Source: Sediminibacterium soli (lineage in GTDB: Bacteria > Bacteroidota > Bacteroidia > Chitinophagales > Chitinophagaceae). Taken from it: DNA of 59,006 nucleotides. Positions within the stretch are counted from its first letter, which is position 1, and each line of letters starts with the position of its first letter. The stretch lies in NCBI RefSeq assembly GCF_009939225.1, contig NZ_JAACJR010000008.1, positions 1 to 59,006 of the forward strand, written 5' to 3'. Below, one piece after another: positions 32,661 to 41,127 of this stretch. The notes under the pieces were generated by a model, which made no database searches, was not told where the DNA came from, and saw nothing but the letters and a program-made list of their open reading frames with translations. The position numbers were made by a program, and so were the translations under genes.

Positions 32661-33434
32661 CTATGCCGCCGGCATCCGGGAAGAAGCCACATCGGGGTTC
32701 TTGAGTTTTTTGCGGTAGTTCTTGAACAGGCTTTTCCACTGTATGCTGAGCACACCCAGTACTCCTTCCTTGATAATGCCTTTGCTCATTTTGCTGACAC
32801 CGATCTTACGGTCAACAAAGGTAATGGGCACTTCCTTGATGCGGAAACCCAGTTTCCAGGCGGCGAATTTCATTTCTATCTGAAAAGCGTATCCCACAAA
32901 ACCGATCATATCAAAATTGATCGTTTCCAGCACTTCTTTGGTATAACAAACAAATCCCGCCGTGGGGTCGTTCACTGGCATCCAGGTGATGAGTTTGGTG
33001 TATAAAGCGCCGCCTTTTGAATAGAGCTGCCTGTCGAGCGGCCAGTTCTCCGTTTTTCCACCGGGTACATAGCGGCTGCCCACCGCCACATCGGCGCCTT
33101 CGGCTTTACAGGCCAGGTACAGTCTTTCGAGGTCTTTGGGATTATGCGAAAAATCGGCGTCCATTTCAAAAATGAAGCGGTAGCCGCGGTCGAGGCTCCA
33201 TTTGAATCCATGGATATAGGCGGTGCCCAGCCCCAGTTTGCCTTTTCTTTCCTCCAGAAACAACTGGCCGGGATAGGCAGGCATCATGGCGCGCACGATC
33301 GCCGCGGTGCCATCGGGTGAGCCGTCGTCTATCACGAGAATATGATAACCCTGCTGCAGCGAAAACACTGCATGAACAATGGTCTGGATATTCTCCTTCT
33401 CATTATAGGTTGGTATGATAACGATTTTTTCCAA
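32661..33434 (-). CDS. Polyprenol-phosphate mannose/glucose synthase-like glycosyltransferase (GT2, DPM1 type)
   Basis: This 257-residue GT2 enzyme resembles dolichol-phosphate mannosyltransferase: IIPTYNEKENI at the N terminus, VIDDGSPDGT (nucleotide-binding), the DxD-type metal site EMDADFSHNPKDL, VAVGSRYVPGG, and DPTAGFVCYTKEVLE. It lacks the C-terminal membrane helices of longer GtrB-like proteins, so it should be a peripheral enzyme charging a polyprenyl-phosphate carrier with a hexose. The start is a TTG at 33434; no in-frame ATG precedes the conserved MEKIVIIPTYN. It sits on the minus strand downstream of the exonuclease and mpl genes, 108 bp from the former. Confidence 0.9.
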   Translation of the reverse strand: MEKIVIIPTYNEKENIQTIVHAVFSLQQGYHILVIDDGSPDGTAAIVRAMMPAYPGQLFLEERKGKLGLGTAYIHGFKWSLDRGYRFIFEMDADFSHNPKDLERLYLACKAEGADVAVGSRYVPGGKTENWPLDRQLYSKGGALYTKLITWMPVNDPTAGFVCYTKEVLETINFDMIGFVGYAFQIEMKFAAWKLGFRIKEVPITFVDRKIGVSKMSKGIIKEGVLGVLSIQWKSLFKNYRKKLKNPDVASSRMPAA

Positions 33435-33542
33435 CGATGCCGAAGTATGGGTTCTAAATTACGATTTAATAAAAAGCCTATCCTCCCTTCCATCCAGATT
33501 TACCTATCTTTTAGGAAAAGAAACGGCAACCAACAATTTCTC

Positions 33543-34313
33543 TCAGGGCTTTTTTACCAGCGTGCGGTTCAGTATCTCTGTCAGTTTCTGTTTGGTGTTC
33601 ATCGCGAAATCACCTTTCATCATCCAGTCGTAATACTGCGGTTCTTCCTTGAGCACCTGTACGACCGGTTTTCCTTTGTGCTTTCCGAAGTTAAAGATTT
33701 CCACGCCTTTTTCCTTCACAAACCTGCGTGCGAAATCCACAATATCTTCCTCGCCTGTGAATTTGACGATACTTTCCACGGTATCACCGATTGCGGGATA
33801 CCGTTCCACCTGCGCTTCGAGCACTTCCCAGGTTGCGCTGGCATCGGCTTCTGCGCTGTGCGCACCATCGAGGTTTTTCTGGCAATAGAATTTATACGCG
33901 GCGCTGAGCGTGCGCTGTTCCATCAGGTGGAATATCCGCTGCACATCCACGAATTTGCGGCCTTCGGTCTGGAAGTCCATCCCGATGCGCAAAAATTCTT
34001 CTATCAGCATGGGAATATCGAACCGGTTGCTGTTATACCCGCCAAGATCGCAGCCTTCCATAAACTGTTTTACCTCGTTGGCCACCTGTTTAAAGCTCGG
34101 TGCATCTTTTACCATGTCGTCTGTGATTCCGTGTATATCGCTCGACGTGACAGGTATGGGCATTAAAGGGTTGATCAGTTTTCGCTTCGCTATCCGCGTG
34201 CCATCGGGCATAATCTTGATGATGGCAATTTCCACGATCCTGTCCACGCTGATATTGATACCTGTTGTTTCCAGATCAATAAAAGCAATGGGCCTGTTCA
34301 GTTGCAGTTTCAT
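33543..34313 (-). CDS. DnaQ-like 3'-5' exonuclease (DEDD family)
   Basis: This 256-residue protein has the three exonuclease motifs: ExoI FIDLETTG (Asp and Glu), ExoII GYNSNRFDIPML (Asp) and ExoIII AHSAEADASATWEV with His and Asp spaced HX4D, the DEDDh type of DNA polymerase III epsilon. The C-terminal segment (IFNFGKHKGKPVVQVLKEEPQYYDWMMKGDF) is a separate small domain known from stand-alone Bacteroidota exonucleases. It may act in repair or RNA/DNA end trimming rather than as polymerase proofreader. ATG 34313 begins right before the fold; a longer reading would overlap mpl. It follows mpl by 7 bp, so they are co-transcribed. Confidence 0.9.
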   Translation of the reverse strand: MKLQLNRPIAFIDLETTGINISVDRIVEIAIIKIMPDGTRIAKRKLINPLMPIPVTSSDIHGITDDMVKDAPSFKQVANEVKQFMEGCDLGGYNSNRFDIPMLIEEFLRIGMDFQTEGRKFVDVQRIFHLMEQRTLSAAYKFYCQKNLDGAHSAEADASATWEVLEAQVERYPAIGDTVESIVKFTGEEDIVDFARRFVKEKGVEIFNFGKHKGKPVVQVLKEEPQYYDWMMKGDFAMNTKQKLTEILNRTLVKKP

Positions 34314-34320
34314 TCGGCTA

Positions 34321-35682
34321 CTATGTATTGGTGATCTTTCGCGCAAAAGTAAGCATATCCAGTCCATCATAATTGCCGCTGCTCATTAAAGCAAGGTTGG
34401 CATCGGTAAAATCCTGTTTTTCCAGCCAGTTTGCGAGTTCCGCTGCATCGGTGATCACCGCAAGACCGTTTTTGTCAAATCCTTCCCTTACCTTTTCGGC
34501 AGGCAGATCGGGCAGCCGCTTCAGTTCCAGCGCATGCCTGGAATAGAACACGGCGGCGGCATCGGCCTTATCGAGGGCGCCCCTGTATTCCTGCATAAAC
34601 TGCCCGTTGAGGCTGCTGTAGGTATGCAGTTCAAGCACACAGACAAGTCTGCGCGCGGGGTATTGCTGTTTCAACGCCTCTGTTGTGGCTTTTACCTTGC
34701 TTGGTGCATGCGCAAAATCGCGGTATACATTGGTATGCGCATTGGATGCCAGCAGTTCGAGCCGCTTGGCGGCGCCGGTGAAACTGCCGATGGCCGTAAC
34801 AAATTCATCCGCTTTCACACCCGTTTCCCTGCAGGCATAATAAGCGGCAAAAAGATTCATGAGGTTGTGGTTGCCGAATACCTTCAATAACCCCGTAACG
34901 CCTTCTATCGTAACACGGGTTTGCCCCTGTTCGATACGGTGCTGCGGAACGGCATAGGGCTGGTATCGGATATCGCTGCGCCTGTTTTCTTCGACCAGTT
35001 TTTTCAGCACGGTGTCGGATTCGTTGTAGATCAGCAGCCCGTCTTTTTCGATGCGATTGATAAACACCACGAACTGCTCGAGGTAAAAATCAAAGGTGGG
35101 GAATACATTGATATGGTCCCAGGCAATGCCGGTGAGGATGGCCACATGCGGGTACAAAAAATGGAATTTGGGCTTTTTCTCGATCGCGCTGGCCGGGTAT
35201 TCGTCGCCCTCGCAAACGATCAGCGGCGCTTCGGTAATATCCACCGATTGTTCAAACCCCTGCACCCGGGCGCCCACCAGGTAGTCAAAATCCCTGCCCA
35301 GTGTTTTGAGCACATGCATGATCATACTGGTGGTGGTGGTTTTGCCATGGCTTCCGCCCACCACGATGCGTTTCTTGTTACGGCTCTCGTGGTAGATGTA
35401 TTCCGGAAACGAGTAGATAGTTAACCCCAGTTCCCTGGCTTTCAGCAGTTCGGGGTTATCCGATTTGGCATGCATACCCAGGATCACCGCATCTATATCT
35501 TTGGTTATCAGACCAGTATCCCAACCGATGGTATCAGGCAACAGTCCTTCGGCCGCAAGATTGCCGCGTGCCGGCTCAAATATCTCGTCGTCGGTGCCCG
35601 TAACCCGGTAGCCTTTTTTATGCAGGGCAATGGCCAGTTGGTGCATCACACTGCCGCCTATCGATATAAAATGAACGCGCAT
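34321..35682 (-). CDS. mpl: UDP-N-acetylmuramate:L-Ala-gamma-D-Glu-meso-DAP ligase (murein peptide ligase)
   Basis: This 453-residue Mur ligase recycles the murein tripeptide onto UDP-MurNAc. It has the Mur fold in order: N-terminal Rossmann-like HFISIGGSVMHQLAIALHKKGYRVTGTD, ATP P-loop GGSHGKTTTTSM (about 109-120), ILTGIAWDHINVFPTFDFY with the metal-binding region, FGNHNLMNLFAAYYA, and C-terminal FTGAAKRLELL and DFAHAPSKVKATTEAL. These match Mpl rather than MurC, which has longer N-terminal residues and different spacing. It is the first gene of a minus-strand unit followed by the exonuclease. Confidence 0.9.
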   Translation of the reverse strand: MRVHFISIGGSVMHQLAIALHKKGYRVTGTDDEIFEPARGNLAAEGLLPDTIGWDTGLITKDIDAVILGMHAKSDNPELLKARELGLTIYSFPEYIYHESRNKKRIVVGGSHGKTTTTSMIMHVLKTLGRDFDYLVGARVQGFEQSVDITEAPLIVCEGDEYPASAIEKKPKFHFLYPHVAILTGIAWDHINVFPTFDFYLEQFVVFINRIEKDGLLIYNESDTVLKKLVEENRRSDIRYQPYAVPQHRIEQGQTRVTIEGVTGLLKVFGNHNLMNLFAAYYACRETGVKADEFVTAIGSFTGAAKRLELLASNAHTNVYRDFAHAPSKVKATTEALKQQYPARRLVCVLELHTYSSLNGQFMQEYRGALDKADAAAVFYSRHALELKRLPDLPAEKVREGFDKNGLAVITDAAELANWLEKQDFTDANLALMSSGNYDGLDMLTFARKITNT

Positions 35683-35759
35683 AAGCTCTTATTTAGGGCC
35701 GAAACCCACAAATTAACAAAATCAGTCACCCCCCGGGGCTGCATTTGGCACCGAAAGAT

Positions 35760-35767
35760 TATCTTTG
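35760..35767 (+). promoter_or_regulatory. Bacteroidota -7 element TATCTTTG
   Basis: TATCTTTG matches the consensus and precedes the small lipoprotein gene at 35814, leaving a leader of about 40 nt. A -33 element is not evident. Confidence 0.55.
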
Positions 35768-35813
35768 TTTGGGCGCAAAATACAGCCTTATCACTGATCC
35801 CAAACGTCCCGAC

Positions 35814-35930
35814 ATGAAAAAGACCGCTCTCTTGCTTGTTTCGATCCTGGTTGCCGCAGTTGTTATCAGCTCCTGCGCATCTTCCCGGAAAGGATGCCCT
35901 ACCACCAACCCCAAATATTTCAAATACTGA
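35814..35930 (+). CDS. Very small lipoprotein (38 residues)
   Basis: The 38-residue product is MKKTALLLVSILVAAVV followed by ISSCASSRKGCPTTNPKYFKY: a basic n-region, hydrophobic core and lipobox ISSC, then a 17-residue mature tail with a second Cys. The tail phrase CPTTNPKYF recurs in tiny lipoproteins of Chitinophagaceae, as I recall. It is easily missed because of its size, but the ATG, signal and promoter agree. Role unknown. YtxJ follows 44 bp later and may share the transcript. Confidence 0.7.
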   Translation: MKKTALLLVSILVAAVVISSCASSRKGCPTTNPKYFKY

Positions 35931-35973
35931 CCGACGGCCTGCTTTTTGCATGCAGGTATTAGAAAGGACTTCG

Positions 35974-36303
35974 ATGAATTGGACAGAACTTAAGACGGAC
36001 GACCAGTTGGTGCAACTGGTCAAAGACTCTACCACAAGACCACAGGTAATTTTCAAGCACAGTACAAGATGCAGCATCAGTTCTACGGTATTGAGCCGGC
36101 TGGAGCGATCGGCTGCGCCCTCGGGCATGGATTTCTATTTCCTGGACCTGATCCGTTACCGGACCCTGTCCAACCGGATCGCCGAGCGGTTTTCCGTTCA
36201 CCACGAGTCGCCACAGGTACTGCTGATCAAAAACGGCGAATGCATGTACGACGAAAGCCATATGGCCATCAGTATGGACGAACTGGAGCAGGAGTTTTCC
36301 TGA
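35974..36303 (+). CDS. ytxJ: Bacillithiol-system redox protein YtxJ-like
   Basis: This 109-residue thioredoxin-fold protein belongs to the YtxJ family, linked to bacillithiol redox chemistry. The active-site segment FKHSTRCSISSTVLSRL carries one Cys in a C-x-I-S arrangement rather than CxxC, as YtxJ proteins do; later VHHESPQVLLIKNGE is the cis-Pro region. ATG 35974 is chosen because AGAAAGGA lies about 6 nt upstream; another ATG at 35950 would add 8 residues. It implies that the host makes bacillithiol, whose synthesis genes are not in this window. Confidence 0.85.
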   Translation: MNWTELKTDDQLVQLVKDSTTRPQVIFKHSTRCSISSTVLSRLERSAAPSGMDFYFLDLIRYRTLSNRIAERFSVHHESPQVLLIKNGECMYDESHMAISMDELEQEFS

Positions 36304-36366
36304 GTCGTAGTTGGAGGGCGATGATCCATTCCCGATTATCAATACCAGTTTATAATTACCCATCCC

Positions 36367-37011
36367 ATGTTGCTCACCATCTTTGCAGCCAATGCCCCCA
36401 CCGGACGCTTTCTTGTTTCCCAGGCGCTGGCAAACGGCATACAGGTGACTGCATTTGACAGGCAGATCGATTTTTTTATCGACCTCGATAACCGCAGCAA
36501 AACGCTGACCGCGGTAAAGGGATATGTGTTTGACGAATCGGATGTAAAAAAAGCCCTCCGGCAGGCCGATGCGGTGGTATCGCTGATCGGCGGCGGAACG
36601 GATGGCACCGACCGGTCAAGAAGTCTGGGCACGCGTAACATTGTGCAGCAGATGGAGAAAGCGGGTATCAAAAGACTGATCGCACTGGCCGGCACACCTG
36701 TGCTCGACAGCGCGGCAGACGATATCCCCTATCTCATGGACGAACCCGATTTTCCGCAGGAGAACCTGCCGCTGGCACAGGAGTATCTTTCCGTACTGCA
36801 GTTGCTGGAACATTCCCCGCTCGCCTGGACACTTATCTGCCCCCCCGCCATACTTGATGAAAACGGGCAGCAGCAATACCTTACCAGCGCCGCCCAGCTG
36901 CCCAGTCCCGATAAGGCGGCGATAACAGCAGGCGATCTCGCAGATTGCATACTGCAGGAGATCATGCACCCGCGTTATATACGCCAGCGGGTGGGTATCA
37001 GTCGCATATAA
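36367..37011 (+). CDS. NAD(P)-binding Rossmann-fold protein (SDR/NmrA-like)
   Basis: This 214-residue protein has the overall pattern of atypical SDR/NmrA-like NAD(P)-binding proteins: a first beta strand and turn MLLTIFAANAPTGRFLVSQAL, a DADAVVSLIGG segment (here QADAVVSLIGGGTDG), GTRNIVQQMEKAGIKRLIALAG and WTLICPPAILDE. The usual glycine-rich GxxGxxG turn is weak, reading AANAPTG, so only the last Gly is conserved; cofactor binding may be altered. About 63 bp separate it from the permease gene downstream. Enzyme activity cannot be predicted. Confidence 0.75.
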   Translation: MLLTIFAANAPTGRFLVSQALANGIQVTAFDRQIDFFIDLDNRSKTLTAVKGYVFDESDVKKALRQADAVVSLIGGGTDGTDRSRSLGTRNIVQQMEKAGIKRLIALAGTPVLDSAADDIPYLMDEPDFPQENLPLAQEYLSVLQLLEHSPLAWTLICPPAILDENGQQQYLTSAAQLPSPDKAAITAGDLADCILQEIMHPRYIRQRVGISRI

Positions 37012-37073
37012 ATCATCAAAAAGAGGGAGCGGGCAGCGATTATTCTGCATCTTTGCGCCCTAATTGCTCATTC

Positions 37074-37871
37074 ATGGAGATGGCGGGCTATCTCGCAGCT
37101 TTGCTGATAGGTATTTTTCTGGGACTGATCGGCGGCGGCGGATCCATCCTCACCATACCGGTGCTGGTTTATTTTTTTGGCCTGCCGCCTTATCTCGCCA
37201 CGGGGTATTCCCTGTTTATAGTTGGCTGCAGCAGCCTGGCGGGCGCCTGGAAGCATTACCGGTTTGGTAATATTCATACCAGGGCGGCGCTGTCTTTCGG
37301 CATCACATCCATCATTACGGTAGTGCTGGTACGCAAATGGCTGCTGCCGGTGATTCCCGAAGAATTGTTTTGTGCCGGCGGGTTTACCGTCACCAAATCG
37401 CTGGCAACAATGGTATTGTTTGCCATGGTGATGATCGTTGCTTCGCTGCAGATGATCCGCAAGGAAACCGTTCCGGAACCAAGCGCCGCCGCTGAACAGG
37501 AGATCAATTTGCCCGCAGCGTTGCTCAGGGGTGTGGAAGTAGGCATACTGACAGGTTTGCTGGGCGCCGGCGGAGGCTTCCTGATCCTGCCCGTGCTGGT
37601 ATTTTCCTTTCACCTGCCGATGAAAAAAGCCATCGGCACTTCGCTGCTGATCATCGCCATGAATACGCTGTCGGGGTTTATCGGCGATCTGTTTCACCAG
37701 TCGTTCAACTGGTGGCTGCTGCTGCCCGTTACCGCCACTGCCATCGCGGGTACCTTTCTCGGACGTAAAATGGGGGAAAGGATCTCAGGCGATCAGCTTA
37801 AAAAAGGATTTGGCTGGTTCGTACTGGTGACCGGCATTTATATTCTCATACACGAACTGTTCCTCGCCTGA
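37074..37871 (+). CDS. TauE/SafE-family sulfite exporter-like permease
   Basis: This 265-residue protein is a TauE/SafE permease with two related halves, each opening with a glycine-rich helix: GIFLGLIGGGGSILTIPVLVYFFGLPPYLATGYSLFIVG, then VGILTGLLGAGGGFLILPVLVFSFHLPMKKAIGTSLLI. About eight hydrophobic helices are visible. Family members move sulfite, sulfonates or related anions out of the cell. The ATG at 37074 starts directly at the first helix. A thiosulfate-dehydrogenase-like cytochrome follows 55 bp downstream on the same strand, suggesting a sulfur-handling unit. Confidence 0.88.
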   Translation: MEMAGYLAALLIGIFLGLIGGGGSILTIPVLVYFFGLPPYLATGYSLFIVGCSSLAGAWKHYRFGNIHTRAALSFGITSIITVVLVRKWLLPVIPEELFCAGGFTVTKSLATMVLFAMVMIVASLQMIRKETVPEPSAAAEQEINLPAALLRGVEVGILTGLLGAGGGFLILPVLVFSFHLPMKKAIGTSLLIIAMNTLSGFIGDLFHQSFNWWLLLPVTATAIAGTFLGRKMGERISGDQLKKGFGWFVLVTGIYILIHELFLA

Positions 37872-37926
37872 CCATTGTTACTGCAGACACAGGCACTCCA
37901 CAAAGAATTGTATCTTCCGTTCCATC

Positions 37927-38868
37927 ATGAAACTGATTTCGCTGAAAGAATGGTATGGCCTGTTGGTCATGCTGACCCTTACCGGTTGCAGCAACCCCAC
38001 TGAAAGCCATATGGCATCGGATGCCGACTGCTGGCGCGGGGCGGGTTTGAACCAGATACCGGTTGACAGCGCCGGTATGCTGATCCGCTATGGCCGGGAA
38101 CTGGTCAGCAACACATCGGTGTACCTGGGTCCGAATGGCCGCGTTGCAACTGTCTCCAGCGGGATGAACTGCCAGAACTGCCATCTTGAAGCGGGTACCA
38201 AACCCTGGGGCAATAATTACGGCGCCGTGGCCGCTGTGTATCCCAAATACCGGGATCGATCGGGCAGTATCGAGAGTATTGAAAAAAGAGTGAACGATTG
38301 TATCGAAAGAAGCCTTAACGGAATCGCGATCGATAACAACAGCAGGGAAATGAAAGCCTTTGTTGCCTATATCAAATGGCTGGGCAACGAAGTGCCAAAA
38401 GGCACCACGCCCAAAGGCACGGGCATTATGGCATTGCCTTTACTGGACCGTGCCGCCGATCCGGTAAAGGGGAAAACGGTATACGTGAATACCTGTCAGC
38501 GTTGCCATGGCGTTAACGGCGAGGGACAGCCGAACGCAGCCGGCAATGGTTATGCGTATCCGCCGCTCTGGGGACCGCATAGTTATAACGACGGCGCGGG
38601 GTTATACCGTTTGTCGAGACTGGCCGGCTATGTAAAGAACAATATGCCCGATCCCACCAGTTACCACGCGCCTGCACTCACCGATGAACAGGCATGGGAT
38701 GTTGCGGCGTTTATCAACTCGCAGCCAAGACCTGCAAAGGATATCAGCAAGGACTGGCCCGATATCACCAAAAAACCGTTCGATCATCCTTTCGGGCCTT
38801 TCGCAGACAGCTTCCCTGCGCATCAGCACAAATACGGACCGTTCGGTGATCTGAAGAAAAAGAAATAA
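37927..38868 (+). CDS. Dihaem c-type cytochrome lipoprotein, TsdA-like (thiosulfate dehydrogenase family)
   Basis: This 313-residue exported lipoprotein has lipobox LTGCS (Cys about 20) and two CxxCH haem sites: CQNCH in NGMNCQNCHLEAGTKPWGNNYG-like context (about 81) and CQRCH (about 194). The first context, YGRELVSNTSVYLGPNGRVA before the haem site, is characteristic of TsdA-like cytochromes, which oxidise thiosulfate to tetrathionate or the reverse. The C terminus is Lys-rich. It lies 55 bp after a TauE/SafE sulfite-exporter-like permease. Thiosulfate as substrate is inferred from family resemblance; a generic electron-transfer role is the alternative. Confidence 0.82.
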   Translation: MKLISLKEWYGLLVMLTLTGCSNPTESHMASDADCWRGAGLNQIPVDSAGMLIRYGRELVSNTSVYLGPNGRVATVSSGMNCQNCHLEAGTKPWGNNYGAVAAVYPKYRDRSGSIESIEKRVNDCIERSLNGIAIDNNSREMKAFVAYIKWLGNEVPKGTTPKGTGIMALPLLDRAADPVKGKTVYVNTCQRCHGVNGEGQPNAAGNGYAYPPLWGPHSYNDGAGLYRLSRLAGYVKNNMPDPTSYHAPALTDEQAWDVAAFINSQPRPAKDISKDWPDITKKPFDHPFGPFADSFPAHQHKYGPFGDLKKKK

Positions 38869-38899
38869 GGTTAAGGATTCGTGTAACAGGTTGACAATT

Positions 38900-39241
38900 T
38901 CAAATCCCCAGGAACGCACCGTCGATGATCAGCAGCCTGGCGCCTTCTTTTGTATGGGAACGATGCGAACTGAGTTCATCTGAAACAACATAGGTCATAC
39001 CCGTTTTGAGATGGAATATTTCGCCGTTTTCCATTTGGGTTTCAAGCTCACCTTCGAGACAGTGTACGATATGTCCTTTGCGGCACCAGTGGTCTGCGAG
39101 ATAGCCGGCAGAATAATCCACCCGACGGATACGCAGTCCTTCCAGCTGCAGGGTGTGCCATACAGCCAAACCGGTTTCTCCCTGGTGCTGCGTAAAAGGA
39201 ACGGTTGACCAATCGATGACCTGGTAAGGATAGTGGGGCAT
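38900..39241 (-). CDS. Small cupin protein with DHCW-type motif
   Basis: This 113-residue cupin has ADHWCRKGHIVHCLEGELET, the DHxC-type first cupin motif with two His, and FHLKTGMTYVVSDELSSHRSH as the second half. Bacteroidota and proteobacteria carry such short proteins annotated as DHCW-motif cupins; function is unknown. The ATG at 39241 gives MPHYPYQVIDW, the usual N terminus; longer readings run into a low-complexity repeat. Metal ligands (His, Cys/Glu) look complete. Confidence 0.8.
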   Translation of the reverse strand: MPHYPYQVIDWSTVPFTQHQGETGLAVWHTLQLEGLRIRRVDYSAGYLADHWCRKGHIVHCLEGELETQMENGEIFHLKTGMTYVVSDELSSHRSHTKEGARLLIIDGAFLGI

Positions 39242-39248
39242 GGGGTTG

Positions 39249-39455
39249 ATTTTGGGATGTTGGAATTGGGGAATGCCTCTCCCGCTCTGCGGTGAAAACA
39301 GCATCATTTCATTACCGCAGAGTGGCAGAGTCACGCAGAGATGAAATCATTATCGCCTGATAACTTCGGAACGCAACTGCTATATTCTTTTTGATCCATT
39401 CACCCGAACAACTGCAGTACAACTCCAAAATTCCCCAATTCCAAAATTTCAAAAT
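39249..39455. repeat. Intergenic inverted repeat with nested palindrome (element C)
   Basis: GGAATTGGGGAAT (39262-39274) pairs perfectly with ATTCCCCAATTCC (39430-39442), and further TTTTGG/CCAAAA words extend the arms. Inside lies CTCTGCGGT (39285-39293) pairing with ACCGCAGAG (39314-39322), followed by more GCAGAG words. It fills the gap between the cupin and thiolase genes. The ACCGCAGAG word recurs in elements at 40706 and 44630. Confidence 0.6.
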
Positions 39456-39460
39456 GGTAT

Positions 39461-40648
39461 CTATCCGGCCAGCTCAATCACCATCGCGCTTGCACCTCCG
39501 CCGCCGTTGCAGATACCGGCCGCGCCGAGTTTGCCCCTGTGTTGTTTCAGCACATGGATCAGAGTAACAATGATACGGGCACCGCTGCATCCGAGGGGAT
39601 GACCGAGTGATACCGCGCCCCCATGCACATTCACCCTTGCAGGATCCAGTTTCATCTTCTGTGAATTAACAATACCGACAACAGAAAATGCCTCGTTCAG
39701 CTCAAAGAAATCTATATCACTCAGTTGCAGTCCCGCCTTAGCCACCGCTTTGGGAACGGCAAGCGAGGGCGTGGTGGTAAACCATTCCGGCGCCTGTTCC
39801 GCATCGGCATAGCCACGTATCACAGCCAGCGGTTTGACACCCATCGCATCGGCTTTTTCCTTGCTCATCAATACCACTGCGGCCGCGCCATCGTTCATGG
39901 TAGATGCGTTGGCCGCGGTAACCGTTCCTTCCTTGCTGAAAGCCGGTTTCAGCTCGGGTATCTTATCAAATTTTACATTGAAAGCTTCTTCGTCTTTTGC
40001 AAACAGCAATGGCTCTCCTCTGCGCTGCGGAATTTCCACAGGCACTGTTTCTGCGTCAAAATAGCCCTTGCTCCAGGCATCCTGGCTGCGCTGGTAGCTC
40101 TGTACGGCATAGGCATCCTGTTCCCCGCGACTGATGCCGCATTCTTTCGCGCACATATCTGCCGCATTGCCCATTGCATACTGGTGGTACACATCGGTAA
40201 GACCGTCTTTTGCCAGTCCGTCAATAAATGCCACATTACCGTATTTATTTCCCCAGCGCATATCGGCGCTGTAGAACGGAACATTACTCATGCTTTCCAT
40301 GCCTCCGGCCACCACTATATCTGCATCGCCCAGTAAAATACCCTGTACGCCCTGTGCTATCGCCTTCATACCGCTTGCGCATACTTTGTTTACGGTTGTT
40401 GCGATAACACTGTCGGGCAGACCTGCAAATTTTGCCGCCTGCCTGGCCGGCGCCTGACCTGTATTGGCCTGTATCACACAACCCATCAATACTTCCTGTA
40501 CCTCTTCGGGGCGGATGCCCGCCCTGTTCACCGCGGCTTTAATGGCGATAGCACCCAACTGCGGTGCAGTAAATCCCTTCAGGCTTCCGCCAAAACTTCC
40601 CATCGGCGTACGTACGGCCGATACGATATACACTGTTCGCTGATCCAT
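39461..40648 (-). CDS. Acetyl-CoA C-acetyltransferase (thiolase)
   Basis: This 395-residue thiolase condenses or cleaves acyl-CoA/acetyl-CoA. The family signatures are intact: the acyl-accepting Cys in TTVNKVCASGMKA (about 89), the NEAF segment FFELNEAFSVVG, the catalytic His in GGAVSLGHPLGCSGARI (about 351) and the second Cys in CNGGGGASAM (about 381). The length is normal for AtoB/PhaA/FadA-type enzymes; sequence alone does not tell acetoacetyl-CoA synthesis from beta-oxidation. It is monocistronic, with its own -7 element TATCTTTA upstream and element A beyond that. Confidence 0.92.
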   Translation of the reverse strand: MDQRTVYIVSAVRTPMGSFGGSLKGFTAPQLGAIAIKAAVNRAGIRPEEVQEVLMGCVIQANTGQAPARQAAKFAGLPDSVIATTVNKVCASGMKAIAQGVQGILLGDADIVVAGGMESMSNVPFYSADMRWGNKYGNVAFIDGLAKDGLTDVYHQYAMGNAADMCAKECGISRGEQDAYAVQSYQRSQDAWSKGYFDAETVPVEIPQRRGEPLLFAKDEEAFNVKFDKIPELKPAFSKEGTVTAANASTMNDGAAAVVLMSKEKADAMGVKPLAVIRGYADAEQAPEWFTTTPSLAVPKAVAKAGLQLSDIDFFELNEAFSVVGIVNSQKMKLDPARVNVHGGAVSLGHPLGCSGARIIVTLIHVLKQHRGKLGAAGICNGGGGASAMVIELAG

Positions 40649-40667
40649 GTACTGTTTTATTGAGCAG

Positions 40668-40675
40668 TAAAGATA
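40668..40675 (-). promoter_or_regulatory. -7 element TATCTTTA for thiolase
   Basis: On the minus strand TATCTTTA lies 19 nt before the thiolase ATG at 40648 and fits TAnnTTTG with one change. Confidence 0.45.
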
Positions 40676-40705
40676 AGAAAGCAGGCTAACATTTGTTAGT
40701 AAAAA

Positions 40706-40879
40706 GATTGACGGATTGGTGGATTGCGGATTGGTGGATTTTTATTTGCGTAGAATTTGATGGGATCGGAATTTCTGTATTACGGGGTATTGTTCACCGC
40801 AGAGGCGCGGAGGAGCGGGAGTTTCGCAGAGAGAGAGAAAATATACACGAACCCATTAATCCGCAATCCGCCAATTCTT
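40706..40879. repeat. Dispersed intergenic element A with GGATT arms
   Basis: Arms: ATTGGTGGATTGCGGATT (40715-40732) pairs with 40858-40875 at 17 of 18 positions. The centre (40741-40831) begins TTTATTTGCGTAG and includes TTCACCGCAGAGGCGCGGAG. This centre recurs at 44649-44741 with only scattered differences. No coding capacity is apparent. Confidence 0.7.
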
Positions 40880-41127
40880 ATAACAAATGATTTACATTTT
40901 ATTTACCCTGCCTGTTCCTTCCGTGCTTATTTTTATTGGGCAACCGAAACGATATACCTGTTCCAGACCGCCCGGTTTACCGGATACCATTCTCCCCCCA
41001 GCAAGGTTATTGCGGTTTTGTTTAAAAAAACGGTTTCTCGGTTATGAAATCCATTGCCGTTTGCATCTAAGAGCCGACGGCAGCTCAATTTATTCCGGGT
41101 AACCCTAACTACTGATAACCAAAACCG

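Larger units (their letters stand above)
40649..41127. other. 479-bp gene-free divergent gap
   Basis: Between divergent thiolase and barrel-protein genes. It contains the thiolase -7 element (40668-40675), the inverted-repeat element A (40706-40879), and about 250 bp (40880-41127) in which I see no gene, RNA or clear promoter. Confidence 0.6.
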
